A DNA stretch of 64,000 nucleotides from Ideonella oryzae (lineage in GTDB: Bacteria > Pseudomonadota > Gammaproteobacteria > Burkholderiales > Burkholderiaceae_C). The stretch covers positions 248,001 to 312,000 of the forward strand of contig NZ_JAMXMC010000004.1 of NCBI RefSeq assembly GCF_024055665.1, given 5' to 3'. Below are positions 10,006-18,728 of this stretch, one piece after another. Position 1 is the stretch's first letter; each line of letters starts with the position of its first letter. The translations under genes and the position numbers were made by a program. The notes beneath the pieces were generated by a model. The model made no database searches. It worked only from the letters and a program-made list of their open reading frames with translations, and was not told the DNA's origin.

Positions 10006-10902
10006 ATGGCCCGCCTCGACGAGATTCTTCAGACCCACGGCGACAGCGACTGGCAGGATGGCCAGCCGGGCGCGACCACCCACGCAGTGGAGTCCTCGCT
10101 GGAAACGGGCCATGTGCTCGTCTTCCCCCAGTTGCGCTTCGTGCTGAGCGCGGCAGAAGAGCGCTTTCTCGACACCCGCTACGCGGACCCGGCCACCAAG
10201 AACATCAGTCTGCGGGGTGCGCAGGCCCTGATGCGTGGCGCCGTGGGCAGCGCCGAAGAACTCGTCGAACTGCGCGCGATGTTGATCCGCTTCCGGGACC
10301 AGGCCACCGCGCTGGCGCAGCGCCTGTTCCCCCACTACACCGGCAAGCTGCAGGTTGCCAACACCTCCTACCGGCCGATCTCCGTCGAAGGCCGCGAGAC
10401 CAGCTGGCGCAAGGACGACACCCGCCTGCATGTGGACGCCTTCCCGTCCAACCCGACCCAGGGCGCCCGCCTGCTGCGCATCTTCACCAACGTGAACCCG
10501 GGTACCCAGCCGCGCGTCTGGCGCGTGGGCGAGGACTTCCAGGACTTCGCCGGCACCTTCCTGCCACGCATCAAGCGCCCCCTGCCCGGCTCCGGCTGGC
10601 TGCTGGAGGCCCTGCACGTCACCAAGCAACGCCGCACCGAGTTCGACCACCTGATGCTGGGCCTGCACGACGGCGCCAAGGCCGACATGGCCTGGCAGCG
10701 CGACTGCCCACAACGCGAGGTGGCCTTCGCTCCCGGCACCACCTGGGTGGTGTTCAGCGATCAGGTGCTGCACGCGGTCATGTCCGGCCAGTTCATGATG
10801 GAGCAGACCTTCTGGCTGTCGCCGGCCGATCAGCAACAGCCCCAACACGCTCCCCTGCAGGTGCTGGAACGGATGACCGGCCGCCGCCTGGGTCTCTCAT
10901 GA
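10006..10902 (+). CDS. kdoO: Kdo hydroxylase family protein (Fe(II)/2-oxoglutarate dioxygenase)
   Basis: Resembles KdoO, which hydroxylates the 3-position of the outer Kdo sugar of lipid A-Kdo2 in Burkholderia and Yersinia. In the 298-residue protein the iron ligands are probably the HVDAF motif near residue 144 and the His in DQVLHAVMSGQF near residue 247. The motif pattern and the position next to a heptosyltransferase both support an LPS-core role. The ATG at 10006 follows a terminator T run by four bases and has no visible Shine-Dalgarno site; the next in-frame Met is about 75 residues on, past conserved sequence. The stop overlaps the next gene by four bases. Confidence 0.82.
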   Translation: MARLDEILQTHGDSDWQDGQPGATTHAVESSLETGHVLVFPQLRFVLSAAEERFLDTRYADPATKNISLRGAQALMRGAVGSAEELVELRAMLIRFRDQATALAQRLFPHYTGKLQVANTSYRPISVEGRETSWRKDDTRLHVDAFPSNPTQGARLLRIFTNVNPGTQPRVWRVGEDFQDFAGTFLPRIKRPLPGSGWLLEALHVTKQRRTEFDHLMLGLHDGAKADMAWQRDCPQREVAFAPGTTWVVFSDQVLHAVMSGQFMMEQTFWLSPADQQQPQHAPLQVLERMTGRRLGLS

Positions 10903-12026
10903 CCGGGCTGGCCGAACGGGCAATTGCCCTGGCACCTCGCCGGATCCTGATCGTTCGTCTCAGCGCGCTGGGCGACGTGGTGCTCAGCTCCGGCCTGATC
11001 CCGGCCCTCAAGGCCCGCTGGCCCGAGGCCCGGCTGAGCTGGCTGGTGGATGCCCCGGCCGCACCGCTGCTGGCCCACAACCCACGGCTGGACGAATTGC
11101 GGGTGCTGCCGCTGAGCCAGTGGAAGCAGCTCTGGCGCTCGGGCCATCGCCTGCAGGCCTGGCGCGCCTTCCGGGCCTGGGCGCACGAGCTGCGCGCCCA
11201 GGAATTCGATCTGGTGATCGACCCCCAGGGGCTGTTCAAGAGCGGTGTGTGCGGCTGGCTCAGCGGTGCTCCGCTGCGGATGAGCCTGTGGCCCCGCGAG
11301 GGCAACCAGCTCTTCGTGCACGACTGCGTCCGCCCGGCCGTTCCGCCCGGTCCCGAACGCATCATCTCCTTCGAATACCGCGCCCTGGCGGATGCCGTGG
11401 GCGCACCGGAGTTCCGGCTGGACCTGGCTGTGGGAGAAGCCCCGCGCCAGCGCGCCATCCAGGTCATGCGAGAGGCCGGCATCGCCGGCCGCCCAACCGC
11501 CATCCTGGCCCCCTTCACCACCCGTCCCCAGAAGCACTGGCTGGAGGAACGCTGGCCCGTGCTGGCCGCCGCGCTGTGGGAGGCCGGCTACCAGCCTGTG
11601 ATCCTGGGTGGACCGGGCGACCGGGCCGGCGCCGAGCGCATGGCCAGCCGGGAAGCCCGGATCGTCAACCTGGCGGGTCGCCTCAAGCTGGACGAGACGG
11701 TGGCCGCCATTGCGCAGAGCCAACTGCTGATTGGCGTGGACACCGGCCTCACCCACATGGGCATCGCGCTGGGCCTGCCCACGGTCGCGCTGTTCGGCTC
11801 TACCGCCCCCTACCTGCATGCCGGCACTGACCGTGTGAAGGTGCTGTACAAGGCCCTGCCGTGCTCGCCCTGCCACCGCGCCCCAAGCTGCCAAGGTCGG
11901 TTCGACTGCATGCACGAGCTCTCTGTTGCCGAGGTCATGCAAACCGTGCACCAGGTCGCCCTGGCGCCCAAGCCCGTCCAGGGAAACTCGATCCCCAGGC
12001 CGGAATCGGGGGCCGGACATCCTTAG
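10899..12026 (+). CDS. GT9 lipopolysaccharide heptosyltransferase (WaaC-like)
   Basis: Transfers heptose from ADP-heptose to the LPS inner core on the cytoplasmic face of the inner membrane. The 375-residue protein has the GT9 N-terminal nucleotide-fold start RILIVRLSALGDVVLSSG and the VIDPQGLFKS helix seen in WaaC. Its C-terminal donor-site motif is GVDTGLTHMGIALGLPTVALFG. A Cys-rich PCSPCHRAPSC segment near the end also occurs in WaaF/WaaQ relatives, so the exact acceptor (Kdo or the first heptose) cannot be fixed here. ATGA overlap with kdoO indicates coupled translation. Confidence 0.85.
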   Translation: MTGLAERAIALAPRRILIVRLSALGDVVLSSGLIPALKARWPEARLSWLVDAPAAPLLAHNPRLDELRVLPLSQWKQLWRSGHRLQAWRAFRAWAHELRAQEFDLVIDPQGLFKSGVCGWLSGAPLRMSLWPREGNQLFVHDCVRPAVPPGPERIISFEYRALADAVGAPEFRLDLAVGEAPRQRAIQVMREAGIAGRPTAILAPFTTRPQKHWLEERWPVLAAALWEAGYQPVILGGPGDRAGAERMASREARIVNLAGRLKLDETVAAIAQSQLLIGVDTGLTHMGIALGLPTVALFGSTAPYLHAGTDRVKVLYKALPCSPCHRAPSCQGRFDCMHELSVAEVMQTVHQVALAPKPVQGNSIPRPESGAGHP

Positions 12027-12050
12027 AATGCATCCATTCGTGGAGTGGCG

Positions 12051-12362
12051 ATGCGTGTCTTCGTGTGGCTCTTGCGAGCCTTTCTCTTCTTTGCCCTGTT
12101 CGCCTTTGCCCTGAACAACCAGCAGGTGGTCACGGTGCATTGGTTCTTCGGTTTCGTGTGGAACGCGCCGTTGGTCATCGTCGTGCTGGCAGCGCTGGCG
12201 GCGGGGCTGGTCTTTGGCGTGCTGTCCATGACGCCGAGCTGGTGGCGTCAGCGACGTCGAGCCCAGCAGCGCCCTGTCGCAGAAACTCCTCCCAGCGCGG
12301 AGGCGGGCCCCACGGCGGTCGCCGCGCACGCCATTCCGGCCGACTTCCCCGATGGAATTTGA
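12051..12362 (+). CDS. lapA: LapA domain inner-membrane protein
   Basis: Small (103 residues) membrane protein of the LapA/DUF1049 family, which works with LapB to couple LPS synthesis and assembly. Two hydrophobic segments (about residues 2-22 and 40-62) flank the conserved LNNQQVVTVHWFFG turn; the C-terminus is cytoplasmic, Arg-rich, then Pro/Ala-rich. GGAG at 12042-12045 lies five bases before the ATG at 12051; an in-frame GTG at 12045 is less likely. It overlaps lapB by 11 bases. Confidence 0.9.
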   Translation: MRVFVWLLRAFLFFALFAFALNNQQVVTVHWFFGFVWNAPLVIVVLAALAAGLVFGVLSMTPSWWRQRRRAQQRPVAETPPSAEAGPTAVAAHAIPADFPDGI

Positions 12363-13500
12363 ACTTCAATGGTTGCTGATCGGCCTGCCGATCGCCTTCG
12401 CACTGGGTTGGCTGGGTTCGCGGCTGGATCTGCGACAGGTGCGTCGCGAACAGCGCGATGCCCCCAAGGCCTATTTCAAGGGCCTGAACCTGTTGCTCAA
12501 CGAGCAACAGGACAAGGCCATCGACGCCTTCATCGAGGCTGTCCAAAACGATCCGGACACGACCGAGCTGCACTTCGCGCTGGGCAACCTGTTCCGTCGT
12601 CGGGGTGAGTTCGAACGCGCCGTGCGGGTGCATCAGCACCTTCTGGGGCGGGCCGACCTGGGCAACACCGAACGTGACCGCGCACAGTACGCTCTCGCCC
12701 AGGACTTCATGAAGGCTGGTCTCTTCGATCGTGCCGAAGAGGCCTACCGCGCCCTGCTGGGCACGCCCTTCGACACCGAAGCCCGGCTGGCCCTGCTGAA
12801 CCTGTATGAGCGTTCCCGTGACTGGCACGCGGCCGCCGAAGTAGCCGCCGTGCTGGAGCACAACGGCATCGGGTCCTTCGGGCAGCGGATCGCGCACCAC
12901 TGGTGCGAACTGGCGCTGGAAGCCGATGCCCGCCAAAGTGCCGAAGAAGCCGACAAGGCCCTGGCCCATGCCCGCAAGGCTGCGCCCCAGGCCCCACGCC
13001 CCCTGTTGATCGCCGGTCAGCGGCTGGCACGGCAGGGCCTGCCGGCACAGGCCCTGGCCATCTGGAACGAACTGCGTGCCCGCGACGTCGCAGCCTTTGC
13101 ACTGATCGGCCAGGAGTACGTGAACGCCGCCCGGGCCTGTGGTCAGACCGATGCCGCGCGCCAGGCCCTGCATGAAGCCTACGAGCGTGCGCCCAGTCTG
13201 GACTTGCTGAGGGCCTGTGCTTCGCTGGATGGACACGAACTCAGCGCCGACCCGGCCCTGCTGCAGCATCTGCAAAAGAAACCCACCCTGGGTGCCGCTG
13301 CCGCCATGCTGCAGCGCCCGCTGTCCCAATGGGACGAACCGGCCGCCCAGGCCGTGCGCGTGGCCGTCGGCCGCGCGGCCCAGCCGCTGCAGCGCTACCG
13401 CTGCGCTGCCTGCGGATTCGAGGCCCAGCGCCACTTCTGGCAATGCCCTGGTTGTCTGAGCTGGGACAGCTTCCCGCCCGAGCGGATTGAAGAACTCTGA
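12352..13500 (+). CDS. lapB: LPS assembly protein B, TPR and rubredoxin-like zinc domain
   Basis: LapB (YciM) is an inner-membrane-anchored adaptor that, in E. coli, brings LpxC to FtsH for degradation and so limits LPS synthesis. The 382 residues show one N-terminal membrane helix (about 6-22), a solenoid of TPR repeats (for example [20 protein letters not shown]) and a C-terminal rubredoxin-like zinc knuckle with CxxC at 351-354 and 365-368. ftsH is also in this window (near 44-46 kb). It overlaps lapA and precedes gmhA by two bases, within an LPS-related operon. Confidence 0.94.
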   Translation: MEFELQWLLIGLPIAFALGWLGSRLDLRQVRREQRDAPKAYFKGLNLLLNEQQDKAIDAFIEAVQNDPDTTELHFALGNLFRRRGEFERAVRVHQHLLGRADLGNTERDRAQYALAQDFMKAGLFDRAEEAYRALLGTPFDTEARLALLNLYERSRDWHAAAEVAAVLEHNGIGSFGQRIAHHWCELALEADARQSAEEADKALAHARKAAPQAPRPLLIAGQRLARQGLPAQALAIWNELRARDVAAFALIGQEYVNAARACGQTDAARQALHEAYERAPSLDLLRACASLDGHELSADPALLQHLQKKPTLGAAAAMLQRPLSQWDEPAAQAVRVAVGRAAQPLQRYRCAACGFEAQRHFWQCPGCLSWDSFPPERIEEL

Positions 13501-13502
13501 CC

Positions 13503-14087
13503 ATGATGTCCTCCTCCGCCCCCACGCTGTTCCAGTCAAACCTGGACGAACACCTGCGGCTGTTTCACCAGTTGGCCACACTGACCCCCGAGGTCAACGA
13601 GGCCGGTCGGCGCATCGCCGCTGCACTGGCGCAAGGCGGCAAGCTGCTGCTGTGTGGAAACGGCGGTTCGGCCGCCGACGCCCAGCACATCGCCTCCGAA
13701 CTCACCGGCCGCTTCATCCACGAGCGGCGCCCCCTGGCGGGCATCGCCCTGACCACCGACAGTTCCGCCCTGACCTGCATCGGCAATGACTATGCCTTCG
13801 ACGAGGTGTTTGCCCGCCAGCTGCGGGCCCTGGGCCGCAGCGGTGACGTCCTGATCGGCATCTCGACCTCGGGCCACTCGGCCAACGTGGTCAAGGCCGC
13901 GCAGACGGCTCGAGAGATGGGCATCGTCTTCATCGGCCTGCTGGGACGCGACGGCGGCGCCCTCAAGCCCTTGTCCGATGTGGCCATCGTGGTTCCGTCC
14001 GTGGTGACGGCTCGCATCCAGGAAGCCCACCTCCTGATCGGCCACACGCTCTGCGGCTTGATCGAGCACGAACTGGGGTTGGCATGA
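13503..14087 (+). CDS. gmhA: D-sedoheptulose 7-phosphate isomerase
   Basis: First step of ADP-heptose synthesis: sedoheptulose 7-phosphate to D-glycero-D-manno-heptose 7-phosphate. The 194-residue SIS-domain protein has the phosphate-binding [19 protein letters not shown] motif, [11 protein letters not shown], and the C-terminal [12 protein letters not shown] helix bearing the catalytic-site Glu and His typical of GmhA. ATG codons stand at 13503 and 13506; either may be used. It overlaps hldA by four bases (ATGA). Confidence 0.93.
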   Translation: MMSSSAPTLFQSNLDEHLRLFHQLATLTPEVNEAGRRIAAALAQGGKLLLCGNGGSAADAQHIASELTGRFIHERRPLAGIALTTDSSALTCIGNDYAFDEVFARQLRALGRSGDVLIGISTSGHSANVVKAAQTAREMGIVFIGLLGRDGGALKPLSDVAIVVPSVVTARIQEAHLLIGHTLCGLIEHELGLA

Positions 14088-15031
14088 CGGCGGCGCGTGT
14101 CCCGCTGCCTCCGGTGGAGGCCATGCGCCGCAGCCGCGTGCTGGTGGTGGGCGATGTGATGCTCGATCGCTACTGGTTCGGCGCCGTGGACCGCATCTCG
14201 CCCGAGGCCCCGGTGCCTGTGGTGCGGGTCACCCGCGAAGAAGACCGGCTGGGCGGCGCCGCCAACGTCGCCGTCAACAGCCAGGCCTTGGAAGCCCAGG
14301 TCACCCTGCTCACGGTCGTGGGGGACGACGCCCCCGCCACACGACTGGAGGAACTGCTGCAAGCCCGGCGGATCCGCGCCGTGCTGCGGCGCGACCCGGC
14401 CCTCAAGACCATCGTCAAGCTGCGCGTCATTGGGCGCTCACAGCAACTGCTGCGCGTGGACTTCGAGAACACCCCCGACCACGAGGTGCTCAACCAGATG
14501 CTGGCCAGCTTCGAAGAACAGCTGGCCCAGCACGACGTGGTGGTGTTCTCGGACTACGGCAAGGGCGGCCTGGCCCATATTCCGCAGATGATCAAGCAAG
14601 CCCGTGCCGCGGGCCGCCTCGTGCTGATCGACCCCAAGGGCAGCGACTACGTGCGCTATGCCGGCGCGTCGGTGCTGACCCCCAACCGCTCCGAACTGGC
14701 CCAGATCACCGGCCCCTGGCGGGATGAAGTCCATCTTGGCGAGTTGGCCCAGAGCTTGCGGCGCGCGTTGCGCCTCAATGCCCTGCTGCTCACCCGATCG
14801 GAAGAAGGCATGACCCTGTTCGACGATGCAGGAGCCCACCATGTGCCGGCCGAGGCCCGCGAGGTGTTCGACGTCACCGGTGCTGGCGACACGGTCATTG
14901 CCACCCTGGCCTCGCTGGTGGGCACGGGCATGCCTGTGGCCCAAGCCGTGCCCTGGGCCAACCATGCCGCCAGCCTGGTGGTGGGCAAGTTCGGCACCGC
15001 CAGCGTGAGCCACGCGGAACTGCTGGCATGA
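14084..15031 (+). CDS. hldA: D-glycero-beta-D-manno-heptose-7-phosphate kinase
   Basis: PfkB/ribokinase-fold kinase (RfaE1) making heptose 1,7-bisphosphate. The 315-residue protein corresponds to the N-terminal half of enterobacterial HldE; the adenylyltransferase half is a separate gene here (hldC, 17740-18303). The N-terminal [13 protein letters not shown] and SPEAPVPVV motifs bind substrate. The C-terminal [14 protein letters not shown] contains the catalytic Asp and anion hole of PfkB kinases. ATGA overlaps at both ends with gmhA and gmhB point to one translationally coupled pathway operon. Confidence 0.93.
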   Translation: MTAARVPLPPVEAMRRSRVLVVGDVMLDRYWFGAVDRISPEAPVPVVRVTREEDRLGGAANVAVNSQALEAQVTLLTVVGDDAPATRLEELLQARRIRAVLRRDPALKTIVKLRVIGRSQQLLRVDFENTPDHEVLNQMLASFEEQLAQHDVVVFSDYGKGGLAHIPQMIKQARAAGRLVLIDPKGSDYVRYAGASVLTPNRSELAQITGPWRDEVHLGELAQSLRRALRLNALLLTRSEEGMTLFDDAGAHHVPAEAREVFDVTGAGDTVIATLASLVGTGMPVAQAVPWANHAASLVVGKFGTASVSHAELLA

Positions 15032-15582
15032 GCGACGCCAAGATCGCCTTCCTGGACCGCGACGGCGTGGTCAATGTCGACGTGGCCTACCTGAGCCGTT
15101 GGGAAGACTTCCGCTTCGTCCCCGGAACGGTCGATGCGCTGCGCCAATTGCAGTCCCAGGGCTACCAGTTGGTTGTGGTGACCAACCAGTCCGGCATCGC
15201 CCGAGGCTACTACAGCGAGGAAGACTACCAGGCCCTCACACGCCGCATGCGTCAGGCACTGGCGGACGAGGGCGTGACCCTGGCCGGGATCTACCACTGC
15301 CCGCACCTTCCCCGCGCCGAAGTGGCCCGCTATGCGTTGGACTGCGACTGTCGAAAGCCCGCTCCCGGCATGATCCTGCGCGCAGCCACCGACTTGAGTG
15401 CCGACCTGCATGCCTCCATCCTGGTCGGAGACAAGGGTTCAGACATCCAGGCCGCCCGGGCGGCCGGTGTGGGTCGGGCCTTCCTGGTGCGCTCGGGCCA
15501 GGCACTGACGCTGGAGGAATGCGCCAGCGCAGACGCATGCTTCGACGATCTGGCCGACTGTGTCAGGCACCTCGGGGCCTGA
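15028..15582 (+). CDS. gmhB: D-glycero-beta-D-manno-heptose 1,7-bisphosphate 7-phosphatase
   Basis: HAD phosphatase that removes the 7-phosphate to give heptose 1-phosphate. The 184-residue protein has the nucleophile motif FLDRDGVVN at residues 8-16, VVTNQSGIARG (motif II), the zinc-binding CPHLPR...DCDCRKPAPGM loop characteristic of GmhB, and VGDKGSDIQAARAAG (motif IV). Its ATG overlaps the hldA stop. It is the last gene of the gmhA-hldA-gmhB run; 112 bases with no recognisable element follow. Confidence 0.93.
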   Translation: MSDAKIAFLDRDGVVNVDVAYLSRWEDFRFVPGTVDALRQLQSQGYQLVVVTNQSGIARGYYSEEDYQALTRRMRQALADEGVTLAGIYHCPHLPRAEVARYALDCDCRKPAPGMILRAATDLSADLHASILVGDKGSDIQAARAAGVGRAFLVRSGQALTLEECASADACFDDLADCVRHLGA

Positions 15583-15694
15583 CGGCGCTTGCCGGCCAGG
15601 CCATGCTCACAGGCCTTGCTGACCAAGTCGCATCGCAGCACACAGCGCGCCGCACCCGCCCGGAGCCACGCCGCTCCCCTCCAGAAGAGCAGAA

Positions 15695-16483
15695 ATGAAA
15701 CAAAGAATCATCGTGTCTCTAACCTCCTTCCCGGGCGGGATGGGTGTGATCGTCCCCACGCTGAAAAGCCTGCTGAAGCAGAGCCTTCCTCCTGACAAGA
15801 TCGTCCTCTACTTGGCCGACCCCGAGTTTCCCGATCGGGGATTACCAGAAAACTTGGAAATGCTGGTAAAAGAAAATCCGATTCTTGACATCAGATTCCA
15901 CCCCACCAATATTCGATCATACAAAAAACTGATCCCAGCACTGAGAGATTTCCCAGATGATGTCATCATCACCGTGGACGATGATGCACTCTACTCTCCC
16001 GACCTGATAAAAAGATTAATCTCAGAGCACAAGAAATATCCATACTCCATCATTGCCCACCGCACAAGAAGAATGATGTTCGACAAGGGATGGAATCTTC
16101 TTCCCTACAAGAGCTGGAAAATATACAAGCACCTCCGGTACATCGCCTGGGGATCTCATCCAAAATACACCAACTTTTTTACGGGAACAGGCGGTGTTCT
16201 GTACCCGCCGCATGCCCTGCATCCAGACACGGCCAAAGAGGAATTGTTCATGGACTTGGCCCCGACTGCAGATGACGTGTGGTTCTGGGCCATGGCCGTC
16301 AGAAGAAAGACAAAGATAAAGCCCGTATTCTTTGGATTTCCTCACATCAACACGCTCGAGAAACTAGAGCAACATAAGTTGACCACAGTTAACCTGATGG
16401 ACGACAGAAATGTAAAGTTCGCCAATGCGATCATGGAAAAATTCCCCGAGATCCTGAAAATCATCCAGAACCAGAAGAACTGA
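15695..16483 (+). CDS. Glycosyltransferase-like protein of low GC, probable GT-A fold
   Basis: A 262-residue protein with a GT2-like layout: N-terminal VSLTSFPGGMGVIVPTLKSL, a DDVIITVDDDALYSPDLI segment whose DDD is a plausible metal/nucleotide-sugar binding motif near residue 93, and a FFTGTGGVLYPP acceptor-region loop. There is no signal peptide or membrane helix. Its base composition differs from its surroundings: 15901-15960 has 26 G+C of 60, against 40 of 60 at 15361-15420 in gmhB. This suggests transfer. The sugar and acceptor are unknown; an LPS or O-glycan role is inferred only from position. Confidence 0.72.
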   Translation: MKQRIIVSLTSFPGGMGVIVPTLKSLLKQSLPPDKIVLYLADPEFPDRGLPENLEMLVKENPILDIRFHPTNIRSYKKLIPALRDFPDDVIITVDDDALYSPDLIKRLISEHKKYPYSIIAHRTRRMMFDKGWNLLPYKSWKIYKHLRYIAWGSHPKYTNFFTGTGGVLYPPHALHPDTAKEELFMDLAPTADDVWFWAMAVRRKTKIKPVFFGFPHINTLEKLEQHKLTTVNLMDDRNVKFANAIMEKFPEILKIIQNQKN

Positions 16484-16513
16484 TTCGATTTTTGGTCCTG
16501 CCCCAGGCATTTT

Positions 16514-16541
16514 CTGACGCTCTGACCAAACACGTTAGAAT
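16514..16541 (+). promoter_or_regulatory. Candidate promoter for the GT4 gene
   Basis: CTGACG (16514-16519) and TAGAAT (16536-16541) are separated by 16 bases. They lie just before the GT4 start codon in the short gap after the low-GC glycosyltransferase. The match is moderate only. Confidence 0.3.
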
Positions 16542-16575
16542 GCGGCCAGACAACTGAATGATATTCAGCGCCACC

Positions 16576-17709
16576 ATGAGAATCATCCACATCGAGACAG
16601 GCAAAGACTGGAGAGGGGCGCAAGTCCAGGTTCTCCACACGGCCGCCGGTCAGCAGGCACTGGGCCACGAGGTCCATCTGGTGTGCCCTCCGGGGTCGGC
16701 CTTGGCGCAGCGAGGAAAAGACGCCGGCCTCACGGTGCATCACCGTCGCTGCCGGGCGGCCCTGTTTGGCTATGACGTGCTACAGATGGCCGCCTTGATG
16801 CGCCGGATCCGTCCCCACATCGTCCACTTGCACAGCTCGCACGCTCACAATGTGGGGGGCATGGCGGCATGGATCTCACGGGTTCCGGCGGTCGTGCTGT
16901 CACGTCGCATGGACACCCCCATCACTGTCTGGCATCACAAGCTCAAGTACCGTTTTGGCTACGACACCATCATCGCTATTTCCCAGAGCGTGAAGAAGGT
17001 CCTGGTCAATGCGGGCATCAGCGAGGAGAAGATCTCCGTGGTGCGCAGCGCCATCGACTATTCGTGGTGGAGCCGCTCCGGCGAGAGGGACCGCATCCGC
17101 CATGAATTCGGCTACCAGGACAGCGACACGGTGGTCGCCGTCATCGCCGCCATTGAACCGCGGAAAGGTCAGGAGCTTCTGATCCGTGCACTGCCCCGGA
17201 TTCTGGAGCGCGCGCCGAACGTCAAGGTGCTTCTGGCAGGCAAGGATGACATTGCCCAGCCCGAACGGGCCTTGGCAAGTCAACTCGGGCTCACGGACAA
17301 GGTGACGTTCGCGGGTTTCCGCCCCGATGTGAAGGACGTCATCGCCGCCGCGGACATCATCAGCGCCCCCTCCTATCTCGAGGGGCTTGGCGTGTCGATC
17401 ATGGAGGCCATGGCCTGCGGAAAACCCGTCGTCGCCACGACCGCGGGCGGCATTCCCGAAAGCGTGGTCGATGGTGAAACCGGCATCCTCTTTGAGCCTG
17501 GCGACACGGCTGGCCTGGCCAACGCCATCATCCGGCTGGCTGTCGATGATTCTTTGAGATCATCGATGGGACAGAAGGGACAGGCCAGGGCGAAGCACTC
17601 ATTCTCGGTGGATTCGCTGATTTCCCAAACCCTGGAAATCTACGGCGCGCTCCTTGACCGCCAGGCCATCCTCCTGCGGGGTGCAGGTCCCCCCCCACCC
17701 TGTCCCTGA
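16576..17709 (+). CDS. Glycosyltransferase family 4 protein
   Basis: A 377-residue GT-B fold retaining glycosyltransferase. The N-terminus MRIIHIETGKDWRGAQVQVL has the acceptor-side pattern. The C-terminal half has the GT4 signature SYLEGLGVSIMEAMACGKPVVATTAGGIPE-type region (about residues 268-300; key E...G...E residues) that binds the nucleotide-sugar donor. An in-frame ATG at 16558 would add six residues, but homologous GT4 proteins start at MRI. GC content is back to the local norm. It probably adds a sugar to LPS core or another surface glycan; specificity cannot be read from sequence. The C-terminus ends in a Pro run, and hldC converges from the other strand 30 bases on. Confidence 0.85.
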   Translation: MRIIHIETGKDWRGAQVQVLHTAAGQQALGHEVHLVCPPGSALAQRGKDAGLTVHHRRCRAALFGYDVLQMAALMRRIRPHIVHLHSSHAHNVGGMAAWISRVPAVVLSRRMDTPITVWHHKLKYRFGYDTIIAISQSVKKVLVNAGISEEKISVVRSAIDYSWWSRSGERDRIRHEFGYQDSDTVVAVIAAIEPRKGQELLIRALPRILERAPNVKVLLAGKDDIAQPERALASQLGLTDKVTFAGFRPDVKDVIAAADIISAPSYLEGLGVSIMEAMACGKPVVATTAGGIPESVVDGETGILFEPGDTAGLANAIIRLAVDDSLRSSMGQKGQARAKHSFSVDSLISQTLEIYGALLDRQAILLRGAGPPPPCP

Positions 17710-17739
17710 TGGCCAAGAGGACATGGGAATGCCGTGGTC

Positions 17740-18303
17740 TCACCCCTTGGGGGCCGGGATCGTGACCCGGATGCGGCGCACCAGTTCGGTGGTGGAGTAG
17801 CCGTCCACGAAGGGAATGGCCACGGAGCGCCCGCCCCAGGAGCGCACCAGTGCCGTCTCGGCCAGGGTCTCCATGTCGTAGTCGCCGCCCTTGACGTACC
17901 AGTCCGGGCGGATGCGGGCGATCAGATCGACCGGCGTGCTTTCGTCGAAGAAGGTCACCAGGTCCACGCTGGCCAGCGCCCCCAGCACCCAGGCCCGGTC
18001 TTGCTGGCGGTTGAGCGGTCGGTCCGGCCCTTTGCCCAGGCTGCGGGCGGAGCGGTCGGTGTTCAGCCCCACGATGAGCGAGCCGCCCAGCAGGCGGGCC
18101 GCCTGCAGGTAGCTGACATGCCCACGGTGCAGCACGTCGAACACCCCGTTGGTGAAGACCCAGGGACGCGGCAGGCGAGCCAGCGCCGATGCCAGTGCCT
18201 CGGCGGGCGCCACCTTGTCCTCGATCAGTGTCAAGGACCTCGGCGATCCCTCTTCTTGCGGGGCGTCGGAGGAGGCAGAGGGGCAAGAGGAGGGATGCGT
18301 CAC
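17740..18303 (-). CDS. hldC: D-glycero-beta-D-manno-heptose 1-phosphate adenylyltransferase
   Basis: RfaE2-type nucleotidyltransferase that makes ADP-D-glycero-D-manno-heptose. It carries FTNGVFDVLHRGHVSYL with the HxGH active-site motif, VKGGDYDME, and the RSWGGR...STTELV C-terminal motifs. It is the separated C-terminal half of enterobacterial HldE. The start is uncertain. The reading frame extends to an ATG at 18414, but that would overlap the divergent ComEA-like gene. GTG at 18303 is given here, with TTG at 18234 and GTG at 18213 as alternatives closer to the usual length of about 160 residues. A -10-like GATAAT at 18347-18352 favours a start below 18340. Confidence 0.88.
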   Translation of the reverse strand: MTHPSSCPSASSDAPQEEGSPRSLTLIEDKVAPAEALASALARLPRPWVFTNGVFDVLHRGHVSYLQAARLLGGSLIVGLNTDRSARSLGKGPDRPLNRQQDRAWVLGALASVDLVTFFDESTPVDLIARIRPDWYVKGGDYDMETLAETALVRSWGGRSVAIPFVDGYSTTELVRRIRVTIPAPKG

Positions 18304-18310
18304 GAGGGAG

Positions 18311-18326
18311 ACGATGCAAGCATCGT
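18311..18326 (-). promoter_or_regulatory. Perfect 7-2-7 inverted repeat in the hldC leader
   Basis: ACGATGC (18311-18317) and GCATCGT (18320-18326) form a perfect inverted repeat with a two-base centre. It lies between a GATAAT hexamer on the minus strand (18347-18352) and the likely hldC start. It could be an operator or a leader hairpin; no T run follows, so it is not a terminator. Confidence 0.4.
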
Positions 18327-18402
18327 GAAGGAGCAGAACTGCTGGAATTATCGGCTGCACCCGGCACCACCTGCCCGGGTTTTCACAAGGGAACACAGCG
18401 AC

Positions 18403-18726
18403 ATGCACATCCACAGAGACAGGGAAGGACGCCGACGCTGGATGGCGCTTGGGGCCTGGCTGCTGCTGAACGGCTCGACCGGGCTGTTCGCCGCCGGCAT
18501 CGATACCGCCGCCACAGAGGTGAACCAGGCCAACCAGGCCGAACTCGAGATGATCAAGGGCATCGGCCCTCAGCTGTCGACCCAGATCCTGGGTGAACGG
18601 GAGCGCAGCCCCTTCAGGGACTGGAGCGACTTCATCGCCCGCCTGCCGGGTGTGGGGCCGGGCAAGGCGCGCAAGCTCTCTGCCGCCGGCCTGCGGGTGG
18701 GCGGTCAGCCCTTCTCAGCACCCTGA
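18403..18726 (+). CDS. ComEA-like exported helix-hairpin-helix DNA-binding protein
   Basis: A 107-residue protein with an N-terminal export signal or membrane anchor (RRRWMALGAWLLLNGSTG then a Leu/Phe/Ala stretch). The tandem HhH domain follows: NQANQAELEMIKGIGPQLS and a second hairpin RLPGVGPGKARKL. ComEA-type proteins bind incoming DNA in the periplasm during natural transformation. Other single-domain HhH proteins of this shape have no proven role. ATG at 18403 is chosen; a second Met lies at 18442. No other competence gene is adjacent. Its stop is two bases from the stop of the convergent patatin gene. Confidence 0.8.
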   Translation: MHIHRDREGRRRWMALGAWLLLNGSTGLFAAGIDTAATEVNQANQAELEMIKGIGPQLSTQILGERERSPFRDWSDFIARLPGVGPGKARKLSAAGLRVGGQPFSAP

Positions 18727-18728
18727 GC

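Noticed and set aside
18304-18414. Extended hldC from ATG 18414
   Set aside because: The extension has no homology, includes the region of the ComEA-like start, and lies upstream of the only -10-like element.
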